Positions 44,896 to 58,150 of a stretch of 64,000 nucleotides of DNA are shown here, piece by piece. The position numbers and the translations under genes are program-made. Position 1 is the stretch's first letter. Every line of letters starts with the position of its first letter. Under the pieces are notes generated by a model. That model saw nothing but the letters and a program-made list of their open reading frames with translations. It made no database searches and had not been told where the DNA came from. This DNA comes from Monocercomonoides exilis (Eukaryota > Preaxostyla > Oxymonadida > Polymastigidae): the NCBI GenBank assembly GCA_001643675.2, contig LSRY02000015.1, forward strand, positions 253,001-317,000. Reading direction: 5' to 3'.

Positions 44896-46620
44896 AGCAG
44901 ATGTCAGAGGCTGCATCAGAACACAACAGGTACCATGGGATGCAATCAAGTCCATTGTGAATAACTTCCATATCTTTGGCTTGCTTTGAGCTCCAGCTGA
45001 AAATGTACCTCACTCACCTCATGAAGCAAGGTCAACAAAAAAATATTCAACCATCATCTTTGAATGCTTTGAAAGCCAGTTTTCGATTCAATACCAGTCT
45101 ACGTGCCTAGCATGTGGTATTTCTATTCTCATTGTGAATCGACCTGATTTTTGTGAAGGCAAACTACCTGTTTGAAAATCGAGTGGAATCATCGAGATCT
45201 GAGGTTTTCCAGAAAAGAATATTCCTGTATTCACATTAGTCACTGAAGTGGAAGAAGAAAATGTAGAAGAAGAAGAAGAAGAAAAATGAAAAGATTGAGT
45301 GAAGGGTTCAAAGTGGAAGAGGAAAGAGACGGATGCATCATTTTGCACACAGTCGAAAACGAACTTCAACGCTTTTCAACAAAACAAGAAAAGATGGCAC
45401 AATTTGATATATGTCAATAAGAATCCCGACTAGCGAAGACCAGAAAAATGAAGGTATGCTTTGGCTGTGCATTTCTTTTTTGTTATTGTTATTTGTGAAA
45501 AAAAACAAAAAATAAAAATGGAACTAGCCAAAGAAAAAGAAATATTTATTTTGTTCTTTTATCATTTTTTATTTTGATTTCAACACATTCAATTTTATCT
45601 TTTTTTGTTAGTTGTCTTTTGTTTTTTGAAGTGCTTTTGGCATATCAGTTGAGAAGGCCTGCGTTCCATATCCTATTAATCGGAACAGAAGACTTTGCAA
45701 AAGAGTCGGTTTGCTGGGGAAAAGAGCTGAGCGTGTCTGGATAAAAACTGTTGTTCGCTCACAGAGATAAATAAATGTGCAAGAAGAGGAAGATTGCTGG
45801 GAGCGAAGAAAAAATGGAAATAAGGCTATTTGAATGGCTGGGCTGAAGATGGCAGGGAAGCAATGTGCAAAGTCCACAATGTGGAAACATGAGGAGCAGA
45901 TTGAAGGAGATTACAGAAAGAGGAAACAAAGAGGAAATATGGAGGAGCAGATGAAATGCCACTGGTTCTGATGCTGCTGATAATGATGTCTCAAGCAGAT
46001 CTCTTCAGAAAAAGAGTAGAATTTGTGATAAATGGTTGAGAAGGAGAAGATTGCAGAAGAAACAAAGTTCAATTCATCCAAGATGCTTGTGCAGAATGAG
46101 GAAAAGGAGAAACAAATAAGAAAAAATAAACAACAAAGAAGATATCAGAGAGAAGATTGGAACTGAAGGGAAAGAAGAGAGAGAGAAGAGGAGATTGAGG
46201 AATGGAAGAGAGGAAGAAAGGGATTGTGGAATGGGCCTTCATTCAACCAAAATAATAGAATGTTTCACAAAGATTTTCATCTTTTGTTTTCAGGGAAGAG
46301 CAGAGCAAGGGGTGAAGAAAGGCTCATCATTTGAATGAATCAAAAGATGAATCATTTTGTATTTCTAAATTTTTTATTTATTAGCCAGATTTGTGGTACT
46401 TTTATGAAAACTTTTTTCTTTTTTCAATTTATCCTTGGCTTTGATTCAATGAGATTTAATGGTATGCTTGTTCAGTGCTTCAATTAGAATTTGATACTTT
46501 TCTCATTTCATTTTCTGATATAATATTTGTTTGATATTTATATTTATATTTGAATTTATATTAATTAAAAATTTTGATTTTTATATAATTTTTTTCTTAT
46601 GTTTTCATATTTAATTATTT
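44896..46620 (+). repeat. Duplicated 5' flank of receptor copy B (long direct repeat with 1-1706)
   Basis: Collinear with 1-1706. At about 46611-46630 the sequence runs straight into the proximal promoter without the 3.7 kb element, so this copy preserves the pre-insertion site. No gene is supported. Confidence 0.8.
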
Positions 46621-46832
46621 CATATATTGTCAGATGCTGATTCATAAAGCGGAATATATGAAGAAGCGTTGTTATATCAAGGCTGCATCAAATATTTTGT
46701 GAATTATTATCAAAATGAAATGTCAAACATTCATTTTCTTTTCAATCAGGAATTTGCAATATTTAATTATGGCCATTTTGATCCTTCAAAAAATAATTTC
46801 CTTCATCATCAAAATTGTGTTATCTCATTGAA
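46621..46832 (+). promoter_or_regulatory. Conserved proximal upstream region of receptor copy B
   Basis: Counterpart of 5410-5627, strongly conserved up to the ATG at 46833. Core promoter and 5' UTR function is inferred from position and conservation only. Confidence 0.4.
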
Positions 46833-49800
46833 ATGAATGTGCATTTGCAGTTTTTTGCGTGCTTGCTCCTTGCAAATATGTTTGAAACAAAAGGCGTTTC
46901 TGGAAGTTCCACATGGAAAAGCGAAGGTTTCCTCTCAAATGTTCATTTTTCTAATTATCATGCTTTCTCAGGCCAAGACAATGCAAGTGATGCTCAATTT
47001 CCATCAAAGGTTGATGACAGTTATTCATTTGAACAGAGAAATGCATCTGTAGTGAAAAAGTGGAAGTCAGGAACATTTTCAGTGATAAATGCATTTTTGG
47101 GATTCTACAATTCTACAGTCGGACTGAAAAATTTGGCACTTGAATATTCTTCTCCATCATGTGTGCAAATAATAGACAAGTCAAGTGTAGTGATGGAATC
47201 GTGTGTTTCCCACCAAAAATCAACAACTCCTTTTCTTTTGCAAAGTGGGTCAATCAACATTGTGAATTTCACTATGATCCCTCAAATCAGTCTTTGTTCC
47301 AGAAGTCTCGTATTTTCATCTGATGATTCAAATTCGGTCGTTTTGAGAAATTCCATCATGGCAGATCTTTCTATTTCAGCTTCAGACTATTTTGTTGTTT
47401 CAGGAAAGAGCAAAAGCGAACAGATTGATAATTGTGTCTTCAGGAACATGTCTGTGAAATCTGACAAAAGATGTGATAATAAAATGGAGCAATTTTGTAT
47501 TCGAAGTGGAATGGATGGCTGCCTCATTTATTCGTGTGTGAATGTGTTTGAAGGAGGGATCTCAGGTGGATCATTTTCGTCAGAAGAATTCATCTGCAGA
47601 AACACATCAATAAGCTTCGGGAAAAGAGAAATGAATGCTCTTCAGAAAAAAGGACAGATGAATATAACCGATAGCCAATCATTTTCGTTGTGTGAATGGA
47701 CCGATTGCACAGCACCACAAGGAGGTGCTCTTTATGTGCATGACAATGAAAATGCGATTCTGAAAGTTGAAAATTCGTCATTCACAAGATGCGATGCCAC
47801 ATCCACAAGTGGAGGAGGAATATTAGCAATAAAAATTGCTGAATGCATCGTGCAACATACAACAATTACCGAATGTTCATGCGCTGCAATTAATACAGAT
47901 TATGAAGGCGGAGGTTTATCAATTGTTAATATTTTTAACCAACCAATGATTGATAATTGTTTATTTAACAACTGCTCTTCTGGTGATGATGGAGGGGCAG
48001 TGGATCTGCGTCAAGCGAAAACTCAAAGGCAGAATGAATGCATTATTAATTCGATCTTTAAATACTGTGGAGGAAATAATTCTGGAAGTGAAGGAGGAGC
48101 AATATTGCATTGGAATCCAATAGATAAAGTGATAATCTCAAATTGTTTTTTCATCAATTGCTATTCAATGGGTTCAGGAGGAGCAGTTGACCAACTGATA
48201 AATGATAATAATAACGGAATTTTGTTTTACTTCTGTTTTTTCCATAATAATACATGCGCTCTTTGGGGTCATGATATTGTTCTTCACAGTTCAACATCAA
48301 ACAATATTGATTCCAGCTGCTTCTCAACAAGGAATACATCAAACAGAGTCAGCTTGGATCATTCAAAAATCATAGATAGAAGTGAATGGCTTCGAAACGA
48401 TTTTGGAAAAGTGAGGTTTGTCTCATCAACACAAATACAACCAAATTCAAAAGATACATATGCGTGTGGGCTGGATAAAAGCTATCCTTGCAACACCATC
48501 AGCCATTGTTTAACACAACTGATTCCAGATTTTGTCACCAATGTTGAAGTATTTTCGGAAACGATTTCAGAGACGAAGAGTGTGGACTGTGGAACAAATG
48601 CTTTCACAATATATGGTCAAAGTGATTCAACAACAACTGTGCAGACAGAATTAGAAGCTGCTGGGTTGACTCTTTTTACTGTCTCGACAGGAACATTGAC
48701 TGTCAATGATCTTGCCCTTGTGCATGACTCAGCATATGAAAATAATCGAGCCTCAAGGCTATTTGAGATCACTGGAACTGGAAAGATGCATGTCAGCAGA
48801 CTGAACATATCTGTTGGAAGCGGACACTCAACAAAAACAGCATTCACCACAGAGCTGATAAATGTTCAGGGAGGAATATTTCATATGGAAAATGTGAATT
48901 GGGCAAAGACCATCTCAACAACTTCGCTGATTTCTCTTTCTTCAACAAATGAGATTTCATTGACATTTTCAGGGAGCACATTTAATGGGATTGAGAGAAC
49001 AAGGAATGGAGCAGCTGTGATGTCATTGGAAAACGACAAGGCAAACATTGATCTGAATTCTTGTTCATTCGAAGGTTGTGGAAGCACAAGTTCAGAAAAT
49101 GGAGGATCGATGATGCTGTGTGTGGGAGAAGCAAATGAAGTGAAAGTGGAAGGTGGATCTTTCGATGAGTGCTTTTGTTCATCTTCCAATGGTCTTGGAG
49201 GAGGAATCCTCGTTCAGTTGTTGAACGAAAATCCCAATTTTCAGATCTCTTCTTCATTTGGCACAAACACAGCCAAATGGGGAAGTGATATTTTTGTTGA
49301 CTCAATCGATCTGGAAACAACAGCAAAAGGTAGAAAGATAGCCCCGTTGACAGCTTCACTGGATTCTTTCGATAAGGTGAGAGGATATGACAATGGAAAC
49401 ACGAGTTTGGCAATCCCTCTGTGCATTTATCTCCTTCCCACTCCAGAAGAAATTTATGTGAGCAATACCGAGGCATATGATCATTCACATTGTGGAATTG
49501 TCCAATTTCCTTGTTTGACAATGAAGCACTCACTCACACGACAAACAGAAACAAAGAAAGTTGTTGTGAATGGAATGATTTTGATGAGCGATGAATTGGC
49601 ATTTGAAGAAAAGAAACATGAAATCAAAGGAGATGATAAACAAAGTGGCTGGACAGTCTCTGATGCAAGTTCAACATCCAATTCAACGATGATAACAGCA
49701 AGTGTTGAAACAAAATTGTCAAAACTTATCTTCTCTATTCCTCCTTCTCTTTCACATTCAACTTTTATTTCTTCATCTTCACAACTGACTTTGTCTCAAT

Positions 49801-52800
49801 GTTCTCTTTCTCTTCAAAATCCTTTATCTGAATTGACATTTCTATTCTTATCTGTTGAGTCTGGGACATTGACCATTGAATCGTTTTCGGCTTCTTCAAT
49901 CACTTTGAATGGAAATCCATTGATCTTGTTGACTGGAAGCAGCACAAATACCGATTCAATGAGTACCAAATGGCTGAACATGACGAAGTGCAATTTCACA
50001 AAAATAGAAAGAAGAACAGGAAGTGGAGGCTGTGTGAGCATCGATAACAGCAATGATGAAGATTCAAATGGAGAAATAAATATTGAAGAATGTGATTTTG
50101 ATGAATGTTCTGTTTTGGCTGATGAAAGCAGAGGAGGGGCAATCAATGCTCAGTTGAAAGGGAATACTCAATTGAATGTTATTTTGTGCACATTCACAGG
50201 ATGCACAGCACCAGCTGAAGAAGGAAAAACTGGCTTTGGAGGAGGGATGGCACTGAAGCTGATTGATGATGATTCTTCATTTGTGATCTCATCACCTGTT
50301 TTTGAGGAAGACAAACCAAATGTTGCGAAATATGGAAATGATCTGTTTGTTGAATCATCCGACTTGACGAAGAGCATCACAAACACCTCTCTTCCATTTG
50401 TGTCTGGTCATCTGTCAGATATTTCGTTGGATTCTATGAGAGGGTTTGATGGGAATGATACAGTGAATGCTATTCCACTGATTTATTTCTGGAGAGCATT
50501 TGGCTCAGAGATATTTATCAGAGATGATGGAAAAGATGTTTGCACTTGCGGGTTCTCAGATTATCCTTGTTTATCAATCGATTATTCATTGGATCGATTG
50601 CCTGAAGGAAATGAAAAGAATATTAACATCATTGGGAAGGGGATTCTTCAGAAGAGTGTTGATGTGAGTGGGTTTTCAATAAGCTCAAATAATACAGACA
50701 TATGCTCTTTGGAATGTCTCTCATCACTTGAAGGAGCAGAAGGAGCAGCAATGAAGATTTCTGGAATTGCCAATTTCGAACTGATTGACTTTGTTATTCC
50801 ATCATCCTTCACAAGTGGAGTCAATTATTTGATGCATGTTGGATCAAGTGAAGGATTGTTGACTCTGAAAGACTGTTCATTCTCAAAAAATGAAGAAAGC
50901 AGAGGACAAATTACTAATTTTGGGTTGATAAAGGCAGATGGAGGGACGGTTGTATTGGAATTTGTGTCAATGCAATCACTATCCTTTTCAAAGGATGTTA
51001 TTTCTGTGTTATCTTCAACGATTCTGAATGTTAAAAATTTGACAATGAAGAATATTGAGTTGAATAGAGCAAGCGGATTGAGGATATCAAAGAGTTCAGG
51101 GAGAGAAAAAAATGAAGTTGAACAAGATGTTGTAATTGAGTGGAGTTCATTCGAAGAAGTCACCCAAAATACAACAGATGATATTCCCGTCATCCGGAAT
51201 GACAACGATGACGAGACATTGAAAATGGTGATTCGAAACACAACGATGAAGAAGTGTGGCGGAACGAGGTGTGGAAAGGGAGGAGGGATGTTTTGTGTGT
51301 TGAATGAGGGAGGAAAGTTTGACTGCTCATTTTGCACGATTTCTGAGTGCTTCTGCTCCACCACAGGAAGAGGCGGGTGGCTGTTTCTGGAATGTACCTC
51401 GGTGGTTGAACAGCCTCTGAATTTTGTGTTGTCGAATATCACATTCAAAGACAACTCTGCGTTCAGGGGAAGAGATGTGTATGTGAGATGCCATTCAATC
51501 GAAACACAAATTGTTGATGAGCAATTCCTTTTGGATTTCAGAACACCGTTTGTGAAGGAGCGTGCAATATGGGGTGCCACAACAGACTCGTTTGTTGGGG
51601 AAGAGGATCTTCTGCTGAGGGTTGTGAAATATCAGAGTGAGACGATATTTGTTTCTTCAGCAACAGGCAATCACACAGACAGCAAGCAATGCGGAGAGTT
51701 CAATGCTCCATGCCACTCATTGGATGTTGGAGTTCAACACATCATTCCTTCATCATATTCTCAGCTGTTGATCTCAGAGGAGACGATCATCAATGGGGAA
51801 TGTGATGTGCATGATGTGATCATCCGCTCACTTGAGTCTCCCTCAACAGCTTTGGTGTATCTGAACTCAACGATTAATGTCAATGAGGGAAGTCTTCTCA
51901 AAACCTCAGAGAAAGTTCGGATGGAGAGTGTGAAATTTAACTTTGATCAATAGCTTTCGTATTCAGGCAGTTCTGTTATCCATGAGGCAAGCGGCCAATT
52001 ATCTCTTTCATTTGTTGACTTCTCTTCTGTTGGAGAGTCAAACATCAATCAACTTGTTGTTGTTCTCAACTCGACCTTGCTGAGCATTGCAAAAGGGATT
52101 CTGCATGTTGACAACTGCTCAGCATCACTCCTTTCTTTCAAGAAACCTTCATTTCTGCTGAATGGAGATGAGATTTCGATGACAAATATGAAGCTGGAAC
52201 AGATTGAATCAACAAGAAATGTTGTTGAGATTGGGCAATGTGGAAGTGTTGTGCTGAATGGAATTGATGCAGATGGAGTGAAATTGCCTGAAGGTTGCAT
52301 CCTTTCAATTGGCAGTTCAGCTTCGGGAAGTGTTTCGGTTGGAAGCTCCTCATTCAAGAACTGCTCGAGGAATTCAGAAGGAGCTTCTGTTCTTTCCGCT
52401 TCTTCAACTTCTGCTCAAATTGTTCTTTCCAACTGTTCCTGTTCAGCCTGTAATTCTCTGTTAAGCAAAGGAAGCATGATGGAGATGAACAATACGAAGG
52501 ATGTTTTGATGGATTCGTGTCGATTTGTTGGAGTTCTTGCAAAAGAAAGTGAAAGTGAGAGAAATAATGCATTTGAAGAACTTTGCAAGTGGAATAGTTC
52601 GGTTGTTGATTTCTTAAGCAGTTCTGCGATGATGAAAGATACAACAATCTGCAACTCATCAAAGGGAGGGATAACAGTGAGCGGAGGATCCGTGATGATT
52701 GAAGCAGGAAACTTCAGCAACAACAATCCTTTCATTGAGAAATATCCTTCGCTTCGTCGAAATATCATCTGCTCTGATTCTGCTTCAATGACCATTTCCA

Positions 52801-54584
52801 GTTTGAAAGGAGGAGATGGAGTGAAGGATGACTCATCAATGTGGATATTGAATGACGGAAGTCTAATTGAAGGGATTGTTTCTGAAAGAGCATCTTCACT
52901 TTTCATTCCAGTGTTAGAGGGTGTTGAAACAAGGGAGAAAGGAGAAGAAATGGAGGTTGTGTTCAAAGGGAAGCTTCTTCTCCCGTGCAACTTGTCATTC
53001 AAGGTTGTGAAACAGATTGGAGAAGAAAAGCAGATAGAGAAATATGAGTTTGATGAGAGTGGATATGTGTTTGAGACAGAAGTTGAAGGAAGACTGGCAA
53101 GGGAGATGATAAGTGAGGCAGGAGAAGGGGTGGAAGTGAGAGCGAGCATTTTGTTTGGAGATAACAAAAACCCATCATCCACTGATTCTTTCATTGTGAA
53201 GAACAGAAGCGAGCCAAAGGTGAATGGAGATGAAAGGATTGTTGAAGGAGGGAAAGAAAGGAAATCATATTGGTTGTTGATTGTTATTGTGCTTGTTGTT
53301 GTTCTTTTGTTTATTCTAATTGTTGCAGTAATTTCAACACTTCGGTGGAGGAGAGTCAAGAATGAAGCAGAAAATCTGAGAGAGATTGTGAATGATAACA
53401 TCAGAAAGGATCCGAAGCTGATTGAGATGGTGACGATGGAGATGTCACCTGAGGAGCAGTGGCGAAGGGCAGAGAGAGAGGCAGAAAAGAAGAATGAAGA
53501 AAGGATGAAGAAGAGAGTGTATGAAAAAAGTTTGGGACACTCGGAGTCATCGGAGCATTTGTTGAGTGAGAGTGGCTCAACAGAATACATCTTGGGAAAG
53601 GACTCAGACAAGATCCCAGAATGGGCATTGGAGAAGGTTGAAGAAGAGGAAATTAGAAAACAGACTCCATCACCATCAATTTCTTCGACATGTTCAACTG
53701 ATTCAGATTCCACATTTGTTCGAGGGGAGGATTTGTGCCCAACCACCTCATCAATGTCGAACTTGGTGGATGCAATGGCCTGTTCATCCCCTCATGAGAA
53801 GTTGATAGTGGATTTGAGGGATTCGCTGTTCATGCTGCTTCATGGGCTGAACAAGACAAAGGAAATGCCGATTGGCACATTGAAAGAAAGAGAGCAAACA
53901 GCTGCACAGGTGTTGTTCTGGGTGGCAAATCTCGCTCTCCATTCGTTTGATGAAATGGAAAACCCTCTTCAATCTCTTTCCAATTTGAGCCCTCACATTG
54001 TGTTGTTTTCTGAACACATGGTGATATGCATTGTGATGCATTCAGACTTATTGTCAGAAGATGATTCTGATTCATCCTCCATCTCATCATCAACTGTTGT
54101 GACATCTGCCAGTGATGATAGTGAAAGCGACTCTCTGCCCTCATCAGCGTTTGAGGATGAAGATGACTTCAAAAAAGAATGTCTGAGATGGAAGGCGCCA
54201 GAGCTGCAGATGAACAAGAAGATGGGGGCAACAAAGGAATCGGTGTCATTCTCGATTGGGATGATGCTGTGGGAGTGCCTGACCCTTCAAATCCCGTTTG
54301 GAGAGTATGAGGCAGAGGTGGCTGGGCAGAAGATAGTGAATGGAGAAAGACCGATCTTGGATAATGTTAGACAAACGCGATTGTTTGAGATACTCAGGGA
54401 TTGTCTGTCGAATCACGTGAATAGCAGACCTTCATTGCAAGGCATAAAGCGAGTATTCATCCAGCTATTTCCTGAATCAGGGCAAATGATTACGATGTCA
54501 GATGCTGTGGACTATGAAACAGAATCAGAGGAGCATGGAGGCGGGAATAGCGGAGATGGAGAAACAAGTATTGTGAGTTATTGA
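46833..54584 (+). pseudogene. Receptor copy B: beta-helix/TM/pseudokinase protein, frame broken by one TAG
   Basis: Same architecture as copy A. The signal peptide is MNVHLQFFACLLLANMFE, followed by a beta-helix ectodomain with four CG-x(5)-PC modules, a membrane helix near residue 2145 and a kinase-like domain with KAPEL and GMMLWECL. The whole 2,584-codon frame stays open except for a TAG at 51951-51953, where copy A has Ser (TCA). Without readthrough, the product is a 1,706-residue secreted ectodomain lacking membrane anchor and kinase-like domain. The second part (51954-54584) is otherwise intact and shows no further decay, so the lesion is recent, a sequencing error, or tolerated. The kinase tail differs from A after ERP and keeps an SRPSLQGI block that A lacks. 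The 3' third forms the left arm of the large inverted repeat. Confidence 0.7.
51951..51953 (+). other. In-frame TAG in receptor copy B
   Basis: The reading frame is NFDQ-TAG-LSYSGSS, against NFDQ-S-FSYSGSS in copy A. TAG ends the M49 peptidase gene normally, so reassignment is not a good explanation. Confidence 0.9.
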
Positions 54585-55163
54585 AAGGAATGAAAAAAGA
54601 CAATGAAGAATGAAAAAAAATAAATAAATAAATAAAAATAAAAAAAAAAAATAAAAATAAAAATAAAAGATAAGAAACGATGCATGCAATTATGAGGAAT
54701 GATTGATGGATAGAATCGGATTTGGAATCGGATTTAGAAGCGATTTTCTGATGAAAGATTTTGAGAATGTGTAACTTTGAATGTTGCATCTCTGCTTGAT
54801 TGAGCAAACACATGCTTTGAAGAGAAAAAGATTGCGATTTAACGATCAACCTGAATCTTTTTAGCTATTCAAAGCAATTGTAACATGAAAAAAAGAAAAA
54901 AGAACCATTTTTTTCTTTCAGTGTTTCTTTCGTTATTTCTTTGAGCAGTTGGAGTTGTTTTGATCACGCCTAGGGAAACAAAAGTTAAGCATCATCAGAA
55001 CAAGAATATTTATGTGATGAAAACTGATTATTTCCACTGAAAGCAAACAGTTCCGTAGCACATCTATTATGGGGGATAATCACAGAGTATTTGATTTCCA
55101 TTTTTCAGAATATGTTAAAACGGCTGCACTTAAAGTTGGAGCGCAGCCAAGGTGGATGGTCAT

Positions 55164-55472
55164 TTATCCAATTGTCCAGACAATTGGCAGCATAGGGCCA
55201 CATAATCCTGTCTGCATAAACACAAGTTTTGGCACATCTATTAACTCTTCCGAATGGAAGTACAGCATTCCATTCTTCTCAAGGAATGAGAGGAATACAA
55301 CATTGGAAGGCAAAGATTTGTTGGTGCAGTTGAAATTGTTGATGACCACATTGAATTTTTCACGATTTTTTTGAGATATAGGTGATTGCGATTGGGGTGG
55401 ACTTTTTAATGGGACACTTTCCTTTATTGGCACTTTATTTGTTTTGATGTGCCAATCAAGCGAGAATTCCAA
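55164..55472 (-). CDS. Hypothetical 102-residue frame in the left arm
   Basis: Open frame starting MEFSLDWHIKTNKVPI and ending LCGPMLPIVWTIG, duplicated identically at 60499-60807. Its composition is less biased than the surroundings, but no domain is recognisable. An overlapping frame of similar length runs on the other strand (55069-55374), so either may be spurious. It could be part of the neighbouring retroelement or a remnant of a host gene. Confidence 0.22.
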   Translation of the reverse strand: MEFSLDWHIKTNKVPIKESVPLKSPPQSQSPISQKNREKFNVVINNFNCTNKSLPSNVVFLSFLEKNGMLYFHSEELIDVPKLVFMQTGLCGPMLPIVWTIG

Positions 55473-55716
55473 ATTAGTTTCAATGCCCTAACTGACCTTT
55501 TAAATCAAATTTTTTTACACTATTATTTGCAAGGTAGTTATTTTTTTGTTTTTGTTTGTTATCCATTTCGAAATTGAGGTGTTTTTTTGTTTTTTGTTAA
55601 TTTCAAAGTTATTCTAAACATCCAACAAAGATTTTCTCAAAAATCTGAAACAGAGATTTGAAAAATATTGACTTTTGTCTATTTATCTTTGAAAAATATT
55701 CAAAAGATTTTAAAAC

Positions 55717-55718
<2 letters not shown>

Positions 55719-55751
<33 letters not shown>
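55719..55751. repeat. Homopolymer T(33) in the left arm
   Basis: The counterpart in the right arm is A(44) at 60209-60252 plus a short GATGGTA-type insertion. This accounts for the 25-bp length difference between the arms. Confidence 0.9.
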
Positions 55752-56104
55752 CATTTCATAATATTTTAACAAACAAACAGAAATCTGATTTATTTTATGG
55801 TTTTTAAATAATGGCAAAAATAAAGGAAACAAAATGAGTGAAATGTTCGAAATAAAGTCTTTGTGTGAAATTAGTAGTCCATTGCTGAATTATGATAATT
55901 TGATACAATTAATAAGTTTTTCACTTGATTTGATATATGATCATTTGATAAAGTGTTTCACAATTTTTTTGTCGAGAACAATCAGGAACTTCAACACATC
56001 CTTTTTTGGGAGAAAAGAAGTTGGGCTATTCTTCTTGGACATTAAGTACTGACTCCAATCATTGCATCCTATTATGTGACTGCTTCTTCTTGATTCATTT
56101 CCCA

Positions 56105-57560
56105 AGAGTATCCCAATTATCATGGTTATCTTCAACTGGTTCTTCAACCTTGTTGGGGAATACTGTTTCTTTTTCGGAAGCCTTGGGCAAATTCAAAGAC
56201 ATGATTTGAGCTGGCCGATCAAATTCATTTGTGTCCTGTTAGCAAAACTGACTTTGGGACTTCCTTTTTTCTAACGTTGACAATAAAGTGTCTGTCATTT
56301 TTGAAGCTAAATTTGCTTTGAAGTGTGAACGAGTTGGAGTGTGTGAGGTTGGGGACATACGTGCATTCCTCGCAACCATTGCTTCTGTCACTCTCTTGGT
56401 CAACAGTGCGGAAATTGCTGCATATTTGAGAGCGAAAGGTCGATATTCATTGGGAATCCCAATCTGAGTCATTCTTAGGCGGGCTTTTTTTCGAATTCCT
56501 TCTGTCTAAAGAGGAGTGTGATGCACCATGTTGAGGAAAAATGTGTCTCTATTTTCGCAAGTTATCCTAACTCTGCACCAAAGTGATTTAACGGCTCTTC
56601 CTAGGAAAACCTTTTCGCCCACGCAATCCAAAATTGGAACTGTTTGATATGAGGGTGTTTGTGATGTTTTCAAATATGTGAATAGATGGATGGAGTCCTC
56701 TTGAAGAACTGACTGGTTCATTGATATTTTTTACAACTCGCGGAAGCGGCATGTTGTGAAAATGATTAGCAGAATAATGCATTTGACGGTCAAATCAAAA
56801 AACGATAATTCCTCATTTGGAGGCATTCAACTGTGATAGTCAAATACAATTGAAGGAGACCACATAGATGTAGAAGGGTTCCTTGGGGTGTGCGATTGAT
56901 GAAACGAGCGGAATAATGTCTCTTTCGAAGGGACTTGTCCAAGGTTTTCTTTCTTTATGATTTTGGTCAATTGTAAGACAGCGGATCTTGTGGAACAGAG
57001 CATGTGAATGGCAAACCTTTGTCTCTCAACTTTACGAAAATGTTAGCACAAATCTGTTTCCAATCGCTGAATTCCTTCGAAAAGTCTCCAAATCCCTCTT
57101 CCTCCAACTCCTGTGAAAAATGCGCATACCAGAAGGTTTGTGAAGACCAGGTTGTGGAAGTTACACAGTTACCAGACTCGAAGATAATGAGATCGGAAAC
57201 ATTGAACATTTTCAGTCCTCTCGTCCACAATTCCTCCCCGATATCCATAACAAATGTCGTCTCCCCGCAATGGAACCTCCTGGAAGGAGAGATGCTCTTG
57301 TTCTCTTTAAGCTTTATCCTGCTTGAAGAACGATTTGTGAATTCTTCCAATATGCAAAGCGTTTCATCATTCTTTTCAACAGAGGTGTCCAGATTTGATC
57401 TCTCCAGGCAGGAATTAGAATAACTGCTCTTGCTCTCTTTCTCCAAATCTTCCTCAGACTCGGAAGAATAAGCGGAATGGGAAGATGAACAAAAGTCACT
57501 TCGTATTTCCATCTTTCCACCAATACTTCCTTTGAGAAGGGACTTCCTGGTCCAAACCAT
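56105..57560 (-). pseudogene. Tyrosine recombinase-like region of the DIRS-like element
   Basis: The C-terminal part (about 56470-56240) reads GIPNEYRPFALKYAAISALL followed by a VTEAMVARNARMS stretch. This resembles the conserved Arg/His box and following helix of DIRS tyrosine recombinases. The typical HxxR is not intact here and the final catalytic Tyr was not identified with confidence. The N-terminal part (57560-56967) includes a plausible core-binding-like segment, QELEEEGFGDFSKEF. Several stops and shifts separate the pieces. The assignment also uses position: downstream of RNase H, as in DIRS elements. Confidence 0.5.
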
Positions 57561-57589
57561 ATTTTTGCTTTGTTGTTTCCTTGACTTTC

Positions 57590-58130
57590 GAATTCATCCT
57601 GCTCTATTTCGACATTCAACTGCTTCTGAAGCTCCTCCATTCCCTTCCGTGTGATCTGGTAATCTCCTGATCTTTCTTGTCTTGAAAAGAAATCTGCTGC
57701 ACTGTTCAAAACGCCTGGAAGATGAATCGCTTTCACATTGATCCCCTTCTGGAGAATTGCTTGTCTGATCTTTCTTATGATGCAGATTAAGTTTCTTCTT
57801 GCAGCCCAGCGGTTTATGTTGAAGACAATGCTTGAGTTGTCCGATCAAAGAAGCAAATTCTTCATCTTGAATTTCTTGATATAGGCTCGAAATGGTTGAG
57901 ACAAATGAGAACTGTCAGTGTTTCCTTGAAATATGAACTTTTGGAAATGAATCTTCGATTGAGAGGCTGATGATAATGGAAACATGTTCAGTTGACTTCA
58001 AAGATGGCTCCACAGGCACGAGGAGCTGCATCTGTTGTTAATATCGCATCTGGAACTGAGTAAATTTCCAAATCTCTTTTTTCTTCCTTCTTCAAGCATG
58101 ATTCACAGTATGAGATTTGCTTGAAAACTC
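57590..58130 (-). pseudogene. RNase H region of the DIRS-like element
   Basis: The pieces in order are ILTTDAAPRACGAIFEVN (around 58050-57990) and a stretch with NRWAARRNLICIIRKIRQAI. Then comes IKAIHLPGVLNSAADFFSRQ (about 57740-57680), the PG-x-x-N-x-x-AD-x-x-SR ending characteristic of RNase H in DIRS and Ty3-like elements. A downstream VILIPAWRDQIWTPLL block is also typical. Stops and frameshifts break the frame. Confidence 0.65.
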
Positions 58131-58150
58131 TTTAATTCATTGCGAATTCT

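Larger units (their letters stand above)
54585..55833. other. 3' flank of receptor B within the inverted repeat
   Basis: AT-rich, with an A-rich AAAT/AAAAAT stretch just after the stop codon. It contains the hypothetical frame at 55164-55472 and a T(33) run, listed separately. It is duplicated as 60113-61386. Confidence 0.6.
51971..55997 (+). repeat. Left arm of large inverted repeat
   Basis: Reverse-complementary to 59949-64000 in the window. The arm spans the 3' third of receptor B, its 3' flank and about 160 bp of the retroelement's 5' end. The coding parts align without net indels; the flank differs mainly at a homopolymer. It ends sharply at 55997, after the shared CTTCAACAC. The outer limit lies beyond the window on the other side. 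Confidence 0.92.

Noticed and set aside
51951-51953. Reading TAG as glutamine (reassigned code, as in some oxymonads)
   Set aside because: The M49 peptidase ends in TAG, and eS8, RRS1 and the GOST-like gene end in TAA at the expected protein ends. The paralogue has Ser at this position, not Gln.
55069-55374. Plus-strand 101-residue frame overlapping the minus-strand hypothetical at 55164-55472
   Set aside because: It is the opposite strand of the same segment, duplicated only because the arms are duplicated. I kept just one of the pair, at low confidence.
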